Of a DNA stretch of 26,427 nt, positions 14,315 to 22,800 are shown in pieces; position 1 is the first letter of the stretch, and the number at the start of each line of letters is the position of its first letter. Origin of the DNA: UBA5314 sp964635975 (lineage in GTDB: Bacteria; Bacillota; Syntrophomonadia; Syntrophomonadales; Syntrophomonadaceae); assembly GCA_964635975.1 (NCBI GenBank), contig CAZWPO010000030.1:1-26427 (forward strand), given 5' to 3'. A program made the position numbers and the translations under genes. The notes beneath the pieces are model-generated. The model was not told where the DNA came from and did not search any database. It was given only the letters and a program-made list of their open reading frames with translations.

Positions 14315-16099
14315 TTAAGGTGAATCTGAAGGGGCTACAAGTTTTTCCGGGTCGATCGATCTGGGGTTTACCATCACCGTCCAGTAATTATCGTAAATCA
14401 CCATACCTGGGCGGGAACCACCCGGTTTTTTCACATTGCTGCGAAAGGTATAGTCCACTGCTACTTTATCAGATCCGGCTGCTTTGCTGTATAGGGCTGC
14501 CAGGGACGCCGCTTCGAGCAGGGTTGCGTCAGGAACTTCATGGATGCTGCTGATTTTAGGAGGGAGTTTGACAATCACATGGGTGCCGGGGACTTCTTTG
14601 GTATGCAGCCATAGATCGTTCTTCTCTGCCTGCTTGATGGTGAGCATGTCATTCTGGCGGTTATTTCTCCCCACTAGAATGGGGTAGCCGTCGGATGATA
14701 CATACTGCCGGGGCTGGCTGCGGGTGTAAGCCGCCCGCCCTTTTTTACTTTTCTCTTTAAGGTAATGCTCCTTCTCCAGCTCCTCGCTTATCTCCTCCAG
14801 GTCGGTCGGGCTTTCAGCTTGTTCGATAGCCAGCAGAACTGATTCCAGGTAGTCGATATCTGCCTGATTCCTGGCCATCAGGCTTTCCAGGTGCTTGATA
14901 GTTTTTGTGCTTTTGTTGTAGGTCCGGAAATATTTCTGAGCATTCTGGATAGGATTCAACTGGGGTTCCAGCTCGATCTCCACCTTCTCCCCGCTGTAGA
15001 AATCGTCTAATACGGTGCGGATCTGGCCTTTCTGCACATCATGCGCATAAGCGGTCAGAAGCTCTCCCCAGACCTTGTAACGCTTGTTTTCCTGCGCCTG
15101 TTTTAGATCGCCTTCCTGGTGGAAGCGTTTTCTATAACACTTTTCCAGTATATCCTTCATATTTTTGTAGAAATTAGCCTTTGAAGAATCGAGTCGGGCG
15201 ATATTGATGCGGTCATCAAAATAGGCCTGGCAGGAATTCACAATGCTGTTGTAGTAAACCTTCTTAGCGTGTGGAAATGATTGGATGGGGTAGGGAGCGA
15301 ACTCCAGTGGATAATTCTGCCTGTAGGCCACCTCGGTCTCAAGGTCTGCCTGTTCAAGGGTTACAAGAACTCTCTTCAAATACTGGAACAGGGTCTGCAG
15401 CTCGTATTCTCCACAGTATTGAATTGCCAGGTCAGGATCCAATCCGCTCTGCAGGCAGAGTTCGCGACAGGTAAAGGGGCTTAGTCCAGAAAAACATCTG
15501 AACAGAGATTTAGCCAGCTCAGAATGCTCGGCTGCCTGGTAGATCAAAGCTGAATAATCCTCGTAGGAGGCGGTTATCGGATTGAGTTTATCCTGTTCGG
15601 GGGGGCGTTTATAGATTTTCCCTGGCAGCACCTCCCGGAAAGAGCTGACATCGCTGTTGTACTTCTTGATTGCGTCGATGATTATATTATATTCAGGGTT
15701 TACCAGTATAATATTGGAGTGTTTCCCCATGAATTCACAAATCAAGAGCCGGGGACGCCATTCCCGGAATTCATCGAGTGCTTCGATTTCGATGTGAATT
15801 ATGCGGTCGAAGTCAAGCTGTGAAACTTTTTTTATTTTGCCGCCTTCCAGGTGTTTGCGCAAAAGCATGCAAAAAGCGGGGGGATTAACCGGGTTTTTAC
15901 TCTTCTGCCCGGTTATCTGCATCCGTGCCCATCTGGCGTTGGCGGAAATAAGCAGGCGGGAACTACCGATTCCCGGGCTGCGGATGCTTAAGACCAGTTC
16001 ATCCTTTTCGGGCTGGTGAATTTTATCAATTCGAGAATTCGCAAAAAGTTGGTTTAGCTCCAAACATAGTCTGTGTATTGTCAATCCATCAAATGGCAT
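14315..16099 (-). CDS. rqcH: RqcH / NFACT-family ribosome quality control protein (Rqc2 homologue)
   Basis: Binds stalled 50S-peptidyl-tRNA complexes and directs C-terminal alanine tailing of nascent chains; formerly annotated fibronectin-binding protein (FbpA). 594 residues: NFACT-N domain from residue 1, with the Asp-Arg pair needed for tailing at D98-R99 (LDFDRI), a helical and coiled-coil middle (about 300-450) and NFACT-R (about 465-590) with NDLWLHTKEVPGTHVIV. ATG 16099 has AAGGAGG (complement of 16107-16113) 8 bases upstream. It is monocistronic and divergent from the gene at 16240. Confidence 0.94.
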   Translation of the reverse strand: MPFDGLTIHRLCLELNQLFANSRIDKIHQPEKDELVLSIRSPGIGSSRLLISANARWARMQITGQKSKNPVNPPAFCMLLRKHLEGGKIKKVSQLDFDRIIHIEIEALDEFREWRPRLLICEFMGKHSNIILVNPEYNIIIDAIKKYNSDVSSFREVLPGKIYKRPPEQDKLNPITASYEDYSALIYQAAEHSELAKSLFRCFSGLSPFTCRELCLQSGLDPDLAIQYCGEYELQTLFQYLKRVLVTLEQADLETEVAYRQNYPLEFAPYPIQSFPHAKKVYYNSIVNSCQAYFDDRINIARLDSSKANFYKNMKDILEKCYRKRFHQEGDLKQAQENKRYKVWGELLTAYAHDVQKGQIRTVLDDFYSGEKVEIELEPQLNPIQNAQKYFRTYNKSTKTIKHLESLMARNQADIDYLESVLLAIEQAESPTDLEEISEELEKEHYLKEKSKKGRAAYTRSQPRQYVSSDGYPILVGRNNRQNDMLTIKQAEKNDLWLHTKEVPGTHVIVKLPPKISSIHEVPDATLLEAASLAALYSKAAGSDKVAVDYTFRSNVKKPGGSRPGMVIYDNYWTVMVNPRSIDPEKLVAPSDSP

Positions 16100-16123
16100 G
16101 AATAAAGCCTCCTTAACACGAAA

Positions 16124-16153
16124 AGTATAACATTTGCGCTGCTAGCGTTACAA
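16124..16153 (-). promoter_or_regulatory. Sigma-A promoter of rqcH
   Basis: On the minus strand: TTGTAA (16153-16148), 18-base spacer, TATACT (16129-16124), with the start codon 25 bases further on. Good match to the vegetative consensus. Confidence 0.6.
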
Positions 16154-16239
16154 ATGCTTACCATGAATACATATTGCCTATCAAAAGTATGATAAAACTA
16201 TACGATAATAAAATTAGAGAGCCGGGAGGTGAACTCCAA

Positions 16240-16662
16240 ATGGGCGGACCAGCAATTTTATACGGTGATGTTCTCAAACAAGTGGATATACTTGAGCGGC
16301 AAAAGAAAGAAATCAGCCGTGAACTCCTGATGTTCCGGGAGGACCGCCGACGTTTGAAAATGATATATGCTTTTTTAAGCTACGACCTGGATAAGCACGA
16401 ATTGTTCGAACATGCCGCCGTATGCGCTTTATGCAATAATGAAGAACACGTGCTCTATGACCTGCAGGATTTTTACGCCCATGTGCGCGGAAGCGATTTA
16501 ATTGACCGGATACGCACTGAAATAAAGTGCACCAGACGGTTTATGCAGCTGGTTGAAAAGGGCATGGAGAATGGTATCGGACTCAACTTCACTGAGCGCC
16601 GTCTTTTAAAGGAATTATCCAAATATATTCTTGAGCAGGCCCGCTTGTATCGACAGCTCTAG
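16240..16662 (+). CDS. Unknown 140-residue helical protein
   Basis: No family recognised. It is nearly all alpha-helical and strongly charged, with a likely coiled coil near the N-terminus (ILERQKKEISREL) and a CALC pair in the middle (AAVCALCNNEEH). There is no signal peptide or membrane segment. ATG 16240 is chosen because GGGAGG (16224-16229) lies 10 bases upstream; the open frame begins further up at a TTG (16174) with no ribosome binding site. It is divergent from rqcH and followed by a strong terminator, so it forms its own transcription unit. Confidence 0.75.
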   Translation: MGGPAILYGDVLKQVDILERQKKEISRELLMFREDRRRLKMIYAFLSYDLDKHELFEHAAVCALCNNEEHVLYDLQDFYAHVRGSDLIDRIRTEIKCTRRFMQLVEKGMENGIGLNFTERRLLKELSKYILEQARLYRQL

Positions 16663-16678
16663 AGAATGGTCTAAACCT

Positions 16679-16725
16679 GGATTTTCCTGCCCGGCTGATA
16701 TCGGGAAAGGAAAATCCTTTTTATT
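16679..16725 (+). terminator. Rho-independent terminator
   Basis: GGATTTTCCT (16679-16688) pairs perfectly with AGGAAAATCC (16708-16717), with an inner CCG/CGG pair, followed by TTTTTATTT (16718-16725). It ends the unknown gene at 16240-16662. Confidence 0.88.
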
Positions 16726-16751
16726 TGGGCGCATACATGAGAAGGGGCTTA

Positions 16752-16779
16752 TTGACTTGAAGCGGGAAATGGTTAAAAC
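16752..16779 (+). promoter_or_regulatory. Candidate sigma-A promoter of dapB
   Basis: TTGACT (16752-16757), 16-base spacer, TAAAAC (16774-16779), 30 bases before the dapB start. It lies between the preceding terminator and dapB. Confidence 0.4.
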
Positions 16780-16809
16780 TAATTCCTAAGGAAGCAGGGA
16801 GGTAAGGTT

Positions 16810-17613
16810 ATGGCAGAAAAAATCAAGGTAGTTGTAAACGGTGCTTTGGGAAAGATGGGAAGGGAAACGGTAAAAGCTGTTGCTGCCGACCCCCAGCTAG
16901 ACCTGGTCGGCATGGTTGATCTCAAAGCTCGTGGAGAAAGACTGAAAGAGATAAGCGGTCTTGAATATCAGGCTGATCTAGCGGTCCAAGTCGACCTGGA
17001 GCAGGTCCTGGTCAATTTACAGCCCGATATAGTGGTTGATTTTACCAGCCCTCAGGTAGTATTCGACAGTGTGCGCTCAGTGCTGAAAAAGGGTGTGGCC
17101 TGTGTGGTTGGAACCACAGGTCTTGGAGAAATGGAGCTGAAACAACTGGAACAGTTGGCCATGGACAAAGGGATCGGTGTGGCCGTAATACCGAATTTCG
17201 CCATTGGCGCGGTATTGATGATGAAATTTGCTCAGGAAGCAGCCCGTTATTTACCCGATGTAGAAATAATTGAGCTGCATCATGATCAAAAGATAGATTC
17301 GCCTTCAGGAACCGCTATTAAAACGGCAGAGTTAATAAATGAGGCGCGCTCGTCCAGGGCCCCGCGGGGATTTCGCGAAGTTGAGAAGATACCGGGATGC
17401 CGGGGCGGGGATGTGGATGAAGTGCGCATCCACAGTGTGAGACTGCCTGGCTTTGTTGCCCACCAGGAGGTTATTTTCGGGGGCATCGGGCAGAGCCTGA
17501 CCATTCGTCATGATTCTTATGATAGGGTAGGCTTTATGCCAGGGGTGGTTATGGTAGTGAAGAAAATGATGGGTGTCAAGGGCCTGGTGTATGGGATGGA
17601 AAATCTCCTGTAA
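16810..17613 (+). CDS. dapB: 4-hydroxy-tetrahydrodipicolinate reductase
   Basis: NAD(P)H-dependent reductase making tetrahydrodipicolinate in the diaminopimelate/lysine pathway. 267 residues. Rossmann motif VNGALGKMGRE (9-19); catalytic and substrate-binding region ELHHDQKIDSPSGTA with H157, H158 and K161 and SGTA at 166-169. Start ATG 16810 with GGGAGG (16797-16802) 7 bases before. Its substrate comes from DapA, encoded downstream. In sporulating cells the same DapA product is diverted to dipicolinate by DpaAB, encoded just after. It has its own terminator. Confidence 0.96.
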   Translation: MAEKIKVVVNGALGKMGRETVKAVAADPQLDLVGMVDLKARGERLKEISGLEYQADLAVQVDLEQVLVNLQPDIVVDFTSPQVVFDSVRSVLKKGVACVVGTTGLGEMELKQLEQLAMDKGIGVAVIPNFAIGAVLMMKFAQEAARYLPDVEIIELHHDQKIDSPSGTAIKTAELINEARSSRAPRGFREVEKIPGCRGGDVDEVRIHSVRLPGFVAHQEVIFGGIGQSLTIRHDSYDRVGFMPGVVMVVKKMMGVKGLVYGMENLL

Positions 17614-17641
17614 TCTATTCATAAACTGAAAGCAGACCTAA

Positions 17642-17675
17642 AACGGACTTTTCCCTTTGGAAAAGCCCGTTTTTT
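17642..17675 (+). terminator. Rho-independent terminator of dapB
   Basis: AACGG-CTTTTCC (17642-17654) pairs with GGAAAAG-CCGTT (17659-17671), 12 pairs with one mismatch, followed by a run of T to 17675. Confidence 0.85.
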
Positions 17676-17710
17676 CTATTCTATAAGCTGCTGAGGCTGA
17701 AATATGACAA

Positions 17711-17740
17711 GCACCAGGATGATTAATTCTACATATAATG
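17711..17740 (+). promoter_or_regulatory. Candidate sigma-K (mother-cell) promoter of dpaA
   Basis: GCACC (17711-17715), 16-base spacer, CATATAATG (17732-17740). The -10 fits the sigma-K pattern CATAnnnTA except for the last base, and the -35 has the expected AC. The TATAAT within it has no sigma-A -35 at proper distance. Dipicolinate synthase is known to be made in the mother cell under sigma-K, so site and function agree. Confidence 0.45.
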
Positions 17741-17785
17741 CAACTAGTTAAAGCGACTATTAGTGGACCCAAAGGGGGAATAGGC

Positions 17786-18721
17786 TTGAGTTCAGTACTT
17801 TCTGGCCTGAAAGTATCGGTTTTGGGCGGAGATGCCCGGGAGCTGATTCTTGTGTCAGAACTGGTAGCCATGGGCGCGACCGTAGTGGTTGCGGGGTTCC
17901 CAAAGGAGATGGTAAGCCCGGGCGCATATGTGGCCGCTTCAGTCGAGGAAGCCTGCAAAGACGCTGAGGTCTTGATCATGCCTCTACCAGGCACTAATCC
18001 CCAGGGCATCATTAGAGCAGTTTATTACGAAGGTCAGCTTGAACTAAGTGAGAAAGCCATTCGCACACTAGCTGCAGGCGCCCTGGTAATAATCGGGTTA
18101 GCCCGGAGCTTCCTGAAACAATGGGCCGGGAAGTATGGCCTCAACTTGCTGGAAATAGTCGATGATGATGAGGTGGCCGTACTCAATTCCATACCCACTG
18201 CAGAGGGAGCCCTGCAGATAGCTATGGAAGAAACTCGTATAACCATACACGGAAGCCGATCCTGCGTAATCGGTTTTGGGAGGGTCGGAATAACGATGGC
18301 TAGAACGCTAAGGGCCTTGGGTTCGGAAGTAACGGTCGTAGCAAGGAACAAAGGGCAGTTGGCCCGGGCCTTCGAAATGGGCTGTCACAGGGCTGAATTT
18401 AAAGAACTGCCCTGTATTCTCAATGAAGCTGACCTGGTTTTCAACACGGTTCCGGAACTGATACTGGACCGAGAGACGCTAGGTCACGCTCAACCCGACA
18501 TAGTAATTATAGATCTGGCCAATCAGCCAGGTGGAACAGACTTTGAGGCGGCCAACGAATTAGGCTTGAAAGCTATACTGGCACCGGGTCTGCCAGGCAA
18601 AGTAGCTCCTGTCTCGGCGGGCAGAATTCTGGCTGATGTTATCCCTCGCATTATCATAAAGGAAATCACCAAGACTGACAGCAAGCTGCTATTTGGGGAA
18701 CTAGGGAGGTGCAGCACTTGA
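17786..18721 (+). CDS. dpaA: Dipicolinate synthase subunit A
   Basis: With DpaB makes dipicolinic acid, the Ca2+-chelated solute of the spore core, from the DapA product. The N-terminus LSGLKVSVLGGDARE strongly resembles B. subtilis SpoVFA, and a second Rossmann-type motif lies at VIGFGRVGITMAR. LANQPGGTDF and LAPGLPGKVAPVSAG are also conserved. I start at TTG 17786 (311 residues), with GGGGG (17774-17778) 7 bases upstream; an ATG at 17738 lacks a ribosome binding site and would put the start in the promoter. The stop overlaps the dpaB start. Confidence 0.95.
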   Translation: MSSVLSGLKVSVLGGDARELILVSELVAMGATVVVAGFPKEMVSPGAYVAASVEEACKDAEVLIMPLPGTNPQGIIRAVYYEGQLELSEKAIRTLAAGALVIIGLARSFLKQWAGKYGLNLLEIVDDDEVAVLNSIPTAEGALQIAMEETRITIHGSRSCVIGFGRVGITMARTLRALGSEVTVVARNKGQLARAFEMGCHRAEFKELPCILNEADLVFNTVPELILDRETLGHAQPDIVIIDLANQPGGTDFEAANELGLKAILAPGLPGKVAPVSAGRILADVIPRIIIKEITKTDSKLLFGELGRCST

Positions 18722-19335
18722 AACAGAAACAGGAATCAAACAGAGTAAGGCTGCAGGGGGTAAAGATAGGCCTGGTTTTTACCGGATCTCACTGTACGAT
18801 TGGAGAAGTAATTCCACAGGTAGAGCGCTTGAAAAAAGAGGGAGCTGAGCTTTATAGCATTTTATCCTACACTGTGGAGAGTGTCGATACCAGGTTTTAC
18901 CAGGCTGCTGATCTGAAAAAACAGCTGAGCGGGCTCAGCGATCATCCTCTGATAACTACTATTGTTGAAGCCGAACCCATCGGTCCCCAAAAGCTCTTGG
19001 ATATAGTCGCAGTAGTTCCAGCCACAGGCAATACCATCGCAAAACTGGCCAATGGAATCGTTGATACCCCAGCTTTAATGGCAGTTAAAGCGCAGCTGAG
19101 AAACCAGCGCCCGGTGGTTGTAGCTATATCGACAAATGATGCCCTGAGCATGAACGCAAAGAATATCGGTCTATTGCTAAATATTAAAAACATCTATTTT
19201 GTACCTTTCCGCCAGGATGATCCGGTCAACAAAGCCAATTCGGCAGTAGCTGTCATGGATCTGCTCAGTGATACGATCCTAATGGCGCTGCAAGGCCGGC
19301 AGCTGCAGCCGCTGCTCCTGGGCCCTGGTCCTTGA
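18718..19335 (+). CDS. dpaB: Dipicolinate synthase subunit B (flavoprotein)
   Basis: Flavoprotein-family partner of DpaA in dipicolinate formation (SpoVFB in B. subtilis). 205 residues. Family features are the N-terminal KIGLVFTGSHCTIGEV, VVPATGNTIAKLANGIVDTPA, and the closing FVPFRQDDPVNKANSAVA. TTG 18718 is chosen because GGGAGG (18704-18709) is 8 bases upstream; a GTG at 18709 lies inside that site. The start overlaps the dpaA stop (TTGA), so the subunits are translationally coupled. The last 15 residues are Leu/Gln/Pro-rich and variable. Confidence 0.95.
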   Translation: MKQKQESNRVRLQGVKIGLVFTGSHCTIGEVIPQVERLKKEGAELYSILSYTVESVDTRFYQAADLKKQLSGLSDHPLITTIVEAEPIGPQKLLDIVAVVPATGNTIAKLANGIVDTPALMAVKAQLRNQRPVVVAISTNDALSMNAKNIGLLLNIKNIYFVPFRQDDPVNKANSAVAVMDLLSDTILMALQGRQLQPLLLGPGP

Positions 19336-19360
19336 GAGCAGAAAACCCTTGTGCTAAAAT
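19332..19360 (+). promoter_or_regulatory. Candidate internal sigma-A promoter before asd
   Basis: TTGAGA (19332-19337), 17-base spacer, TAAAAT (19355-19360), at the end of dpaB and 36 bases before asd. It would allow vegetative expression of asd-aspartate kinase-dapA without dpaAB. Confidence 0.45.
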
Positions 19361-19395
19361 AACAAGATAGATTCTTTTTATCGGAGGTAATCAAC

Positions 19396-20412
19396 GTGGC
19401 ACAAGGAATTAATCTGGCAGTAGTTGGGGCAACTGGAGCAGTGGGGCAGGAAATGCTCAAAATACTAGCCGAGCGAAAATTTAATCTCAAAGATTTGATA
19501 GTGTTGGCTGATCCCAGGGAAGCCGGCAACAAGATAGAATTTCAGGGACAGACCTTAACGGTTGAGGGGGCGTCCCCGGACGCTTTCAAAAAAGCTGATG
19601 TAGCACTTTTCGCGGTGGACACCGCTATTAGCAAGGCCCTGGCGCCAATGGCTGTAGAAAATGGCTGTGTGGTAATCGACAACAGCTATGCTTTTCGCCT
19701 GGAGGATGCTGTTCCTCTGGTAGTGCCCGAAGTAAATCCGGAGGATATTGAATGGCATCAAGGCATCATAGCCAATCCAAATTGTTCCACGATTATTATG
19801 GTGGTCGCCATTAATCCCATTTATAAAGCCGCGGGTTTGAAGAGGGTAGTGGTATCGACCTACCAGGCGGTTTCGGGAGCCGGGGTGCCTGGACTGCAGG
19901 AGCTGGAAGAACACGTTCGGGCCTGGTCCCGGGGCGAGGTAGCTCCGGTCAAAGTATTCCAGCATCCCATTGAATTTAATGTTATTCCGCATATAGATGT
20001 ATTTCTGGATGAAGATTATACTCGAGAGGAAATGAAGATGGTCTGGGAGACCCGGAAGATAATGCACGCGCCTGATCTGAAGATATCTGCCACCACAGTC
20101 AGGGTCCCGGTTTTTCGCAGCCATTCCGAGTCAATAACTCTGGACCTGGAAAGACCCATGTCTCCCGATGAGGTAAGGGGCATTCTGTCATCAGCTCCAG
20201 GAGTGGTGGTGCAGGATGATCCGTCAAGCAACCTCTATCCTATGCCCCTATTCACCTCGGATCATGATGAGGTCTACGTGGGTAGGATACGACGGGATAT
20301 TTCCAGCGATCAAGGCATCGTCCTGTGGGTAGCGGCTGATCAGATTCGCAAAGGAGCAGCAACCAATGCTATCCAAATTGCCGAATTGGTAGTAGAAAAA
20401 AACCTTTTTTAA
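19396..20412 (+). CDS. asd: Aspartate-semialdehyde dehydrogenase
   Basis: Reduces aspartyl phosphate to aspartate semialdehyde with NADPH, the branch point to lysine/DAP, threonine and methionine. 338 residues. NADP motif VGATGAVGQEM (10-20); catalytic Cys C130 in NPNCSTI; STYQAVSGAG is the conserved segment after it. The GTG start has GGAGG (19383-19387) 8 bases upstream. It is followed after 12 bases by the aspartate kinase gene, as in B. subtilis. Confidence 0.97.
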   Translation: MAQGINLAVVGATGAVGQEMLKILAERKFNLKDLIVLADPREAGNKIEFQGQTLTVEGASPDAFKKADVALFAVDTAISKALAPMAVENGCVVIDNSYAFRLEDAVPLVVPEVNPEDIEWHQGIIANPNCSTIIMVVAINPIYKAAGLKRVVVSTYQAVSGAGVPGLQELEEHVRAWSRGEVAPVKVFQHPIEFNVIPHIDVFLDEDYTREEMKMVWETRKIMHAPDLKISATTVRVPVFRSHSESITLDLERPMSPDEVRGILSSAPGVVVQDDPSSNLYPMPLFTSDHDEVYVGRIRRDISSDQGIVLWVAADQIRKGAATNAIQIAELVVEKNLF

Positions 20413-20424
20413 GAAGGTGTTGAT

Positions 20425-21651
20425 TTGAAAATAGTCGTCCAAAAGTTCGGCGGGACTTCACTGGCTACACCCGAATCAAGGGAGCGGGTCTGCAGCATTA
20501 TCAAGACCACCTGCCAGAAGGGCTTTTCCCCGGTGGTGGTAGTATCAGCCATTGGACGCGAGGACGACCCCTATGCAACCGATACATTTATTAATCTTTT
20601 AAAGAAGGTCAATCCCAATCCAGCTCCCCGCGAGCTGGATCTCTTACTGTCCTGCGGAGAGCTGATTTCAGGAGTCTTATTGTCCAGCCAGCTCAACGCA
20701 ATGGGGATCGAGGCATGCTATTTGAGTGGTGAAATGGCCGGGATAATAACCGATGGGAATCATAATAACGCGCATATTCAGTATGTCAAACCACACCGGC
20801 TCCTGGAGCTCCTGGAGCAGGGAAGGGTGCCTGTAGTAGCGGGATTCCAAGGCGCTGGCGAAGACGGAGAGCTGACCACCCTTGGCCGGGGGGGCAGCGA
20901 CACTACCGCTAGCGCGCTAGGAGTGGCCCTGCAGGCCGAGGTGATCGACATTTTCACCGATGTCGAAGGAGTCATGACTGCCGACCCGCGTATTGTCCAA
21001 GATGCACGACTTCTTGATGCCATCACCTATAATGAGATCTGCCAGCTGGCGAGGGAAGGGGCCAAAGTGATTCATCCCCGGGCGGTTGAGATTGCCATGC
21101 AGGCTGGTGTGCCGTTGAGAGTACGATCCACCTTTATCGATTCCGTAGGAACACTGGTGGCCAACCGCCTGGGAGGATGCGGGGACAATGTCCATATCAT
21201 CCGTGACAACTTGATCACGGGCATCACCTATACCTCGAAAATAGCTCAGATCCGCATAGATAAGACCGGTCTGGAAAAACCAGATCTGGATATGCAGATT
21301 TTTACGACCATGGCAGCGGCAGACATCAGCGTGGATTTCATCAGTGTTCAGCCGGAAAGGATAGCATTTACAGTATCGTCCGAAATGAGCCGGAAGGCGA
21401 TGGGAATGCTTAATGATATTGACATTTATCCCGCTTTGGAATTTAATTGTGCTAAGGTCGCGGTGGTCGGTGCTGCCATGACCGGAATACCAGGAGTTAT
21501 GGCGCGGGTGGTTGAAGCCCTCCACCAAGCTAGTATCCCGATTCTTCAATCAGGCGATTCATATACAAATATCTGGTGTTTAGTGAAAAGAGAACATATG
21601 GAAATAGCTGTAAAAGCCTTGCACGACAAATTTGAGCTGGGCAAAAAATAA
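20425..21651 (+). CDS. dapG: Aspartate kinase (DapG-type by context)
   Basis: Phosphorylates aspartate, the entry step of the pathway. 408 residues: amino acid kinase domain starting VQKFGGTSLATPESRERV, with GRGGSDTTA and FTDVEGVMTADPRI, then two C-terminal ACT regulatory domains (about 260-400). The TTG start has AAGGTG (20414-20419) 5 bases upstream. The symbol dapG (diaminopimelate-sensitive isozyme) rests on synteny with asd-dapG-dapA of B. subtilis; the feedback ligand cannot be read from sequence. Confidence 0.93.
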   Translation: MKIVVQKFGGTSLATPESRERVCSIIKTTCQKGFSPVVVVSAIGREDDPYATDTFINLLKKVNPNPAPRELDLLLSCGELISGVLLSSQLNAMGIEACYLSGEMAGIITDGNHNNAHIQYVKPHRLLELLEQGRVPVVAGFQGAGEDGELTTLGRGGSDTTASALGVALQAEVIDIFTDVEGVMTADPRIVQDARLLDAITYNEICQLAREGAKVIHPRAVEIAMQAGVPLRVRSTFIDSVGTLVANRLGGCGDNVHIIRDNLITGITYTSKIAQIRIDKTGLEKPDLDMQIFTTMAAADISVDFISVQPERIAFTVSSEMSRKAMGMLNDIDIYPALEFNCAKVAVVGAAMTGIPGVMARVVEALHQASIPILQSGDSYTNIWCLVKREHMEIAVKALHDKFELGKK

Positions 21652-21660
21652 AGAGGCGAA

Positions 21661-21836
21661 AAGATGTACCCTTTGGGCACTAGAATCTCAGTTCGCTTCA
21701 CTCAACAAATAAGGATGTTAACCGCTTCTTATATCGGGTGGATCCCTATTAGCAAAACAAACGGCGGATCTAGTCACCCGCCTCGTTGCAGCGGTGTGTT
21801 GAAACTGCTCCGCAGTTTCTTCCGATACTTAAAAGA
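21661..21836 (+). promoter_or_regulatory. Structured dapA leader
   Basis: About 200 bases without a gene between the kinase and dapA. CGGGTGGATCC (21735-21745) pairs with GGATC (21766-21770) and CACCCG (21775-21780) around a 4-base bulge. Alternatively GGCGG (21763-21767) pairs with CCGCC (21778-21782), excluding the first structure. Next, GAAACTGC (21801-21808), loop TCC, GCAGTTTC (21812-21819) is a perfect 8-bp hairpin with only a weak pyrimidine tract after it. I find no T-box core sequence or lysine riboswitch. Confidence 0.4.
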
Positions 21837-21851
21837 ATGGTAGGTGAAAGT

Positions 21852-22733
21852 ATGCAATTGCCGAGACTTTGGACAGCGATGATTACACCCTTCGATGAAG
21901 AACTACAGGTGAATTACGAGAAAGCTCAAGCACTGGCAGAACACCTGTGCGACAACGGAAGCGAGGGAATCATCGTAAGCGGCACAACCGGTGAATCACC
22001 GGTACTTTCGACGGAGGAACAGCTTCAGCTCTTTGCTGTCATAAAAGAAAGAGTCGGTAAACGGATCCCCGTATGGGGAGGCACAGGATCTAATGATACG
22101 GCCCATGTAGTAGAGTTGAGCAGAGAGGCGGAAAAAGTGGGGGTTGACGGGCTCCTTCTGGTCTGCCCGTATTATAATAAACCTCCACAGGAGGGGCTTT
22201 ATCAGCACTTTAAAAAAGTTGCGGAGTCGGTGTCCATACCAGTGATGCTCTATAACATACCCGGGCGGACTGCTGTCAACATGCTGCCCGCTACGGTGGC
22301 CCGGCTGGCCGAGATCGATAATGTGGTAGCAGTCAAAGAATCAACCGGAGACATGGACCAGGCATCGCAGTTGTGCAGCATACTGCCACCTGATATAGCC
22401 GTGTTTTCGGGAGACGACTCCCTGACCCTGCCCATGATGGCTCTGGGAGCGCAGGGAGTAGTCAGTGTAGCTTCCCATATCTGGGGGAAAGATATCAAAG
22501 CCATGATCGAGGCTTTCCTGGCTGGTAAAAACGCCGAGGCACTAGAATTGCACCGCAGGCTCTACCCGGCCTTTAAAGGATTGTTTGTCACTACCAGCCC
22601 TATTCCATTAAAGACCGCTCTCAACATGATGGGCATGGAAGTAGGCGGTCTTAGACCTCCACTGATTGGGGCTGACGAAAGCCTGGTCAACTCGGTAAGG
22701 GATCTGCTGGGCAGCTACGGATTAATAAAGTAA
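21852..22733 (+). CDS. dapA: 4-hydroxy-tetrahydrodipicolinate synthase
   Basis: Condenses pyruvate with aspartate semialdehyde, the first DAP-specific step; the product feeds DapB or dipicolinate synthase. 293 residues, usual length. The Schiff-base lysine is K162 in VAVKESTGD; the catalytic threonines are T45-T46 in SGTTGES; the tyrosine is Y134 in MLYNIPGRT. The open frame runs upstream to 21786, but ATG 21852 (MQLPRLWTAMITPF) matches DapA N-termini and has GGTG (21843-21846) just ahead. Last gene before a strong terminator. Confidence 0.97.
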   Translation: MQLPRLWTAMITPFDEELQVNYEKAQALAEHLCDNGSEGIIVSGTTGESPVLSTEEQLQLFAVIKERVGKRIPVWGGTGSNDTAHVVELSREAEKVGVDGLLLVCPYYNKPPQEGLYQHFKKVAESVSIPVMLYNIPGRTAVNMLPATVARLAEIDNVVAVKESTGDMDQASQLCSILPPDIAVFSGDDSLTLPMMALGAQGVVSVASHIWGKDIKAMIEAFLAGKNAEALELHRRLYPAFKGLFVTTSPIPLKTALNMMGMEVGGLRPPLIGADESLVNSVRDLLGSYGLIK

Positions 22734-22766
22734 GCTATTTTGATATTTACTAATTATAAAAGTTAA

Positions 22767-22800
22767 GCGGGTGCTAGCACCCGCCTTTGTTTTTGCTTTT
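22767..22800 (+). terminator. Rho-independent terminator after dapA
   Basis: GCGGGTGC (22767-22774) and GCACCCGC (22777-22784) form a perfect 8-bp stem around TA, followed by a T-rich tract from 22786. It closes the dpaA-to-dapA gene block. Confidence 0.88.

Noticed and set aside
21735..21780. GGGTGGATCC considered as a T-box antiterminator core.
   Set aside because: The T-box core (AGGGTGGNACCGCG) is not matched beyond GGGTGG, and no specifier stem or terminator with U-tract is visible.
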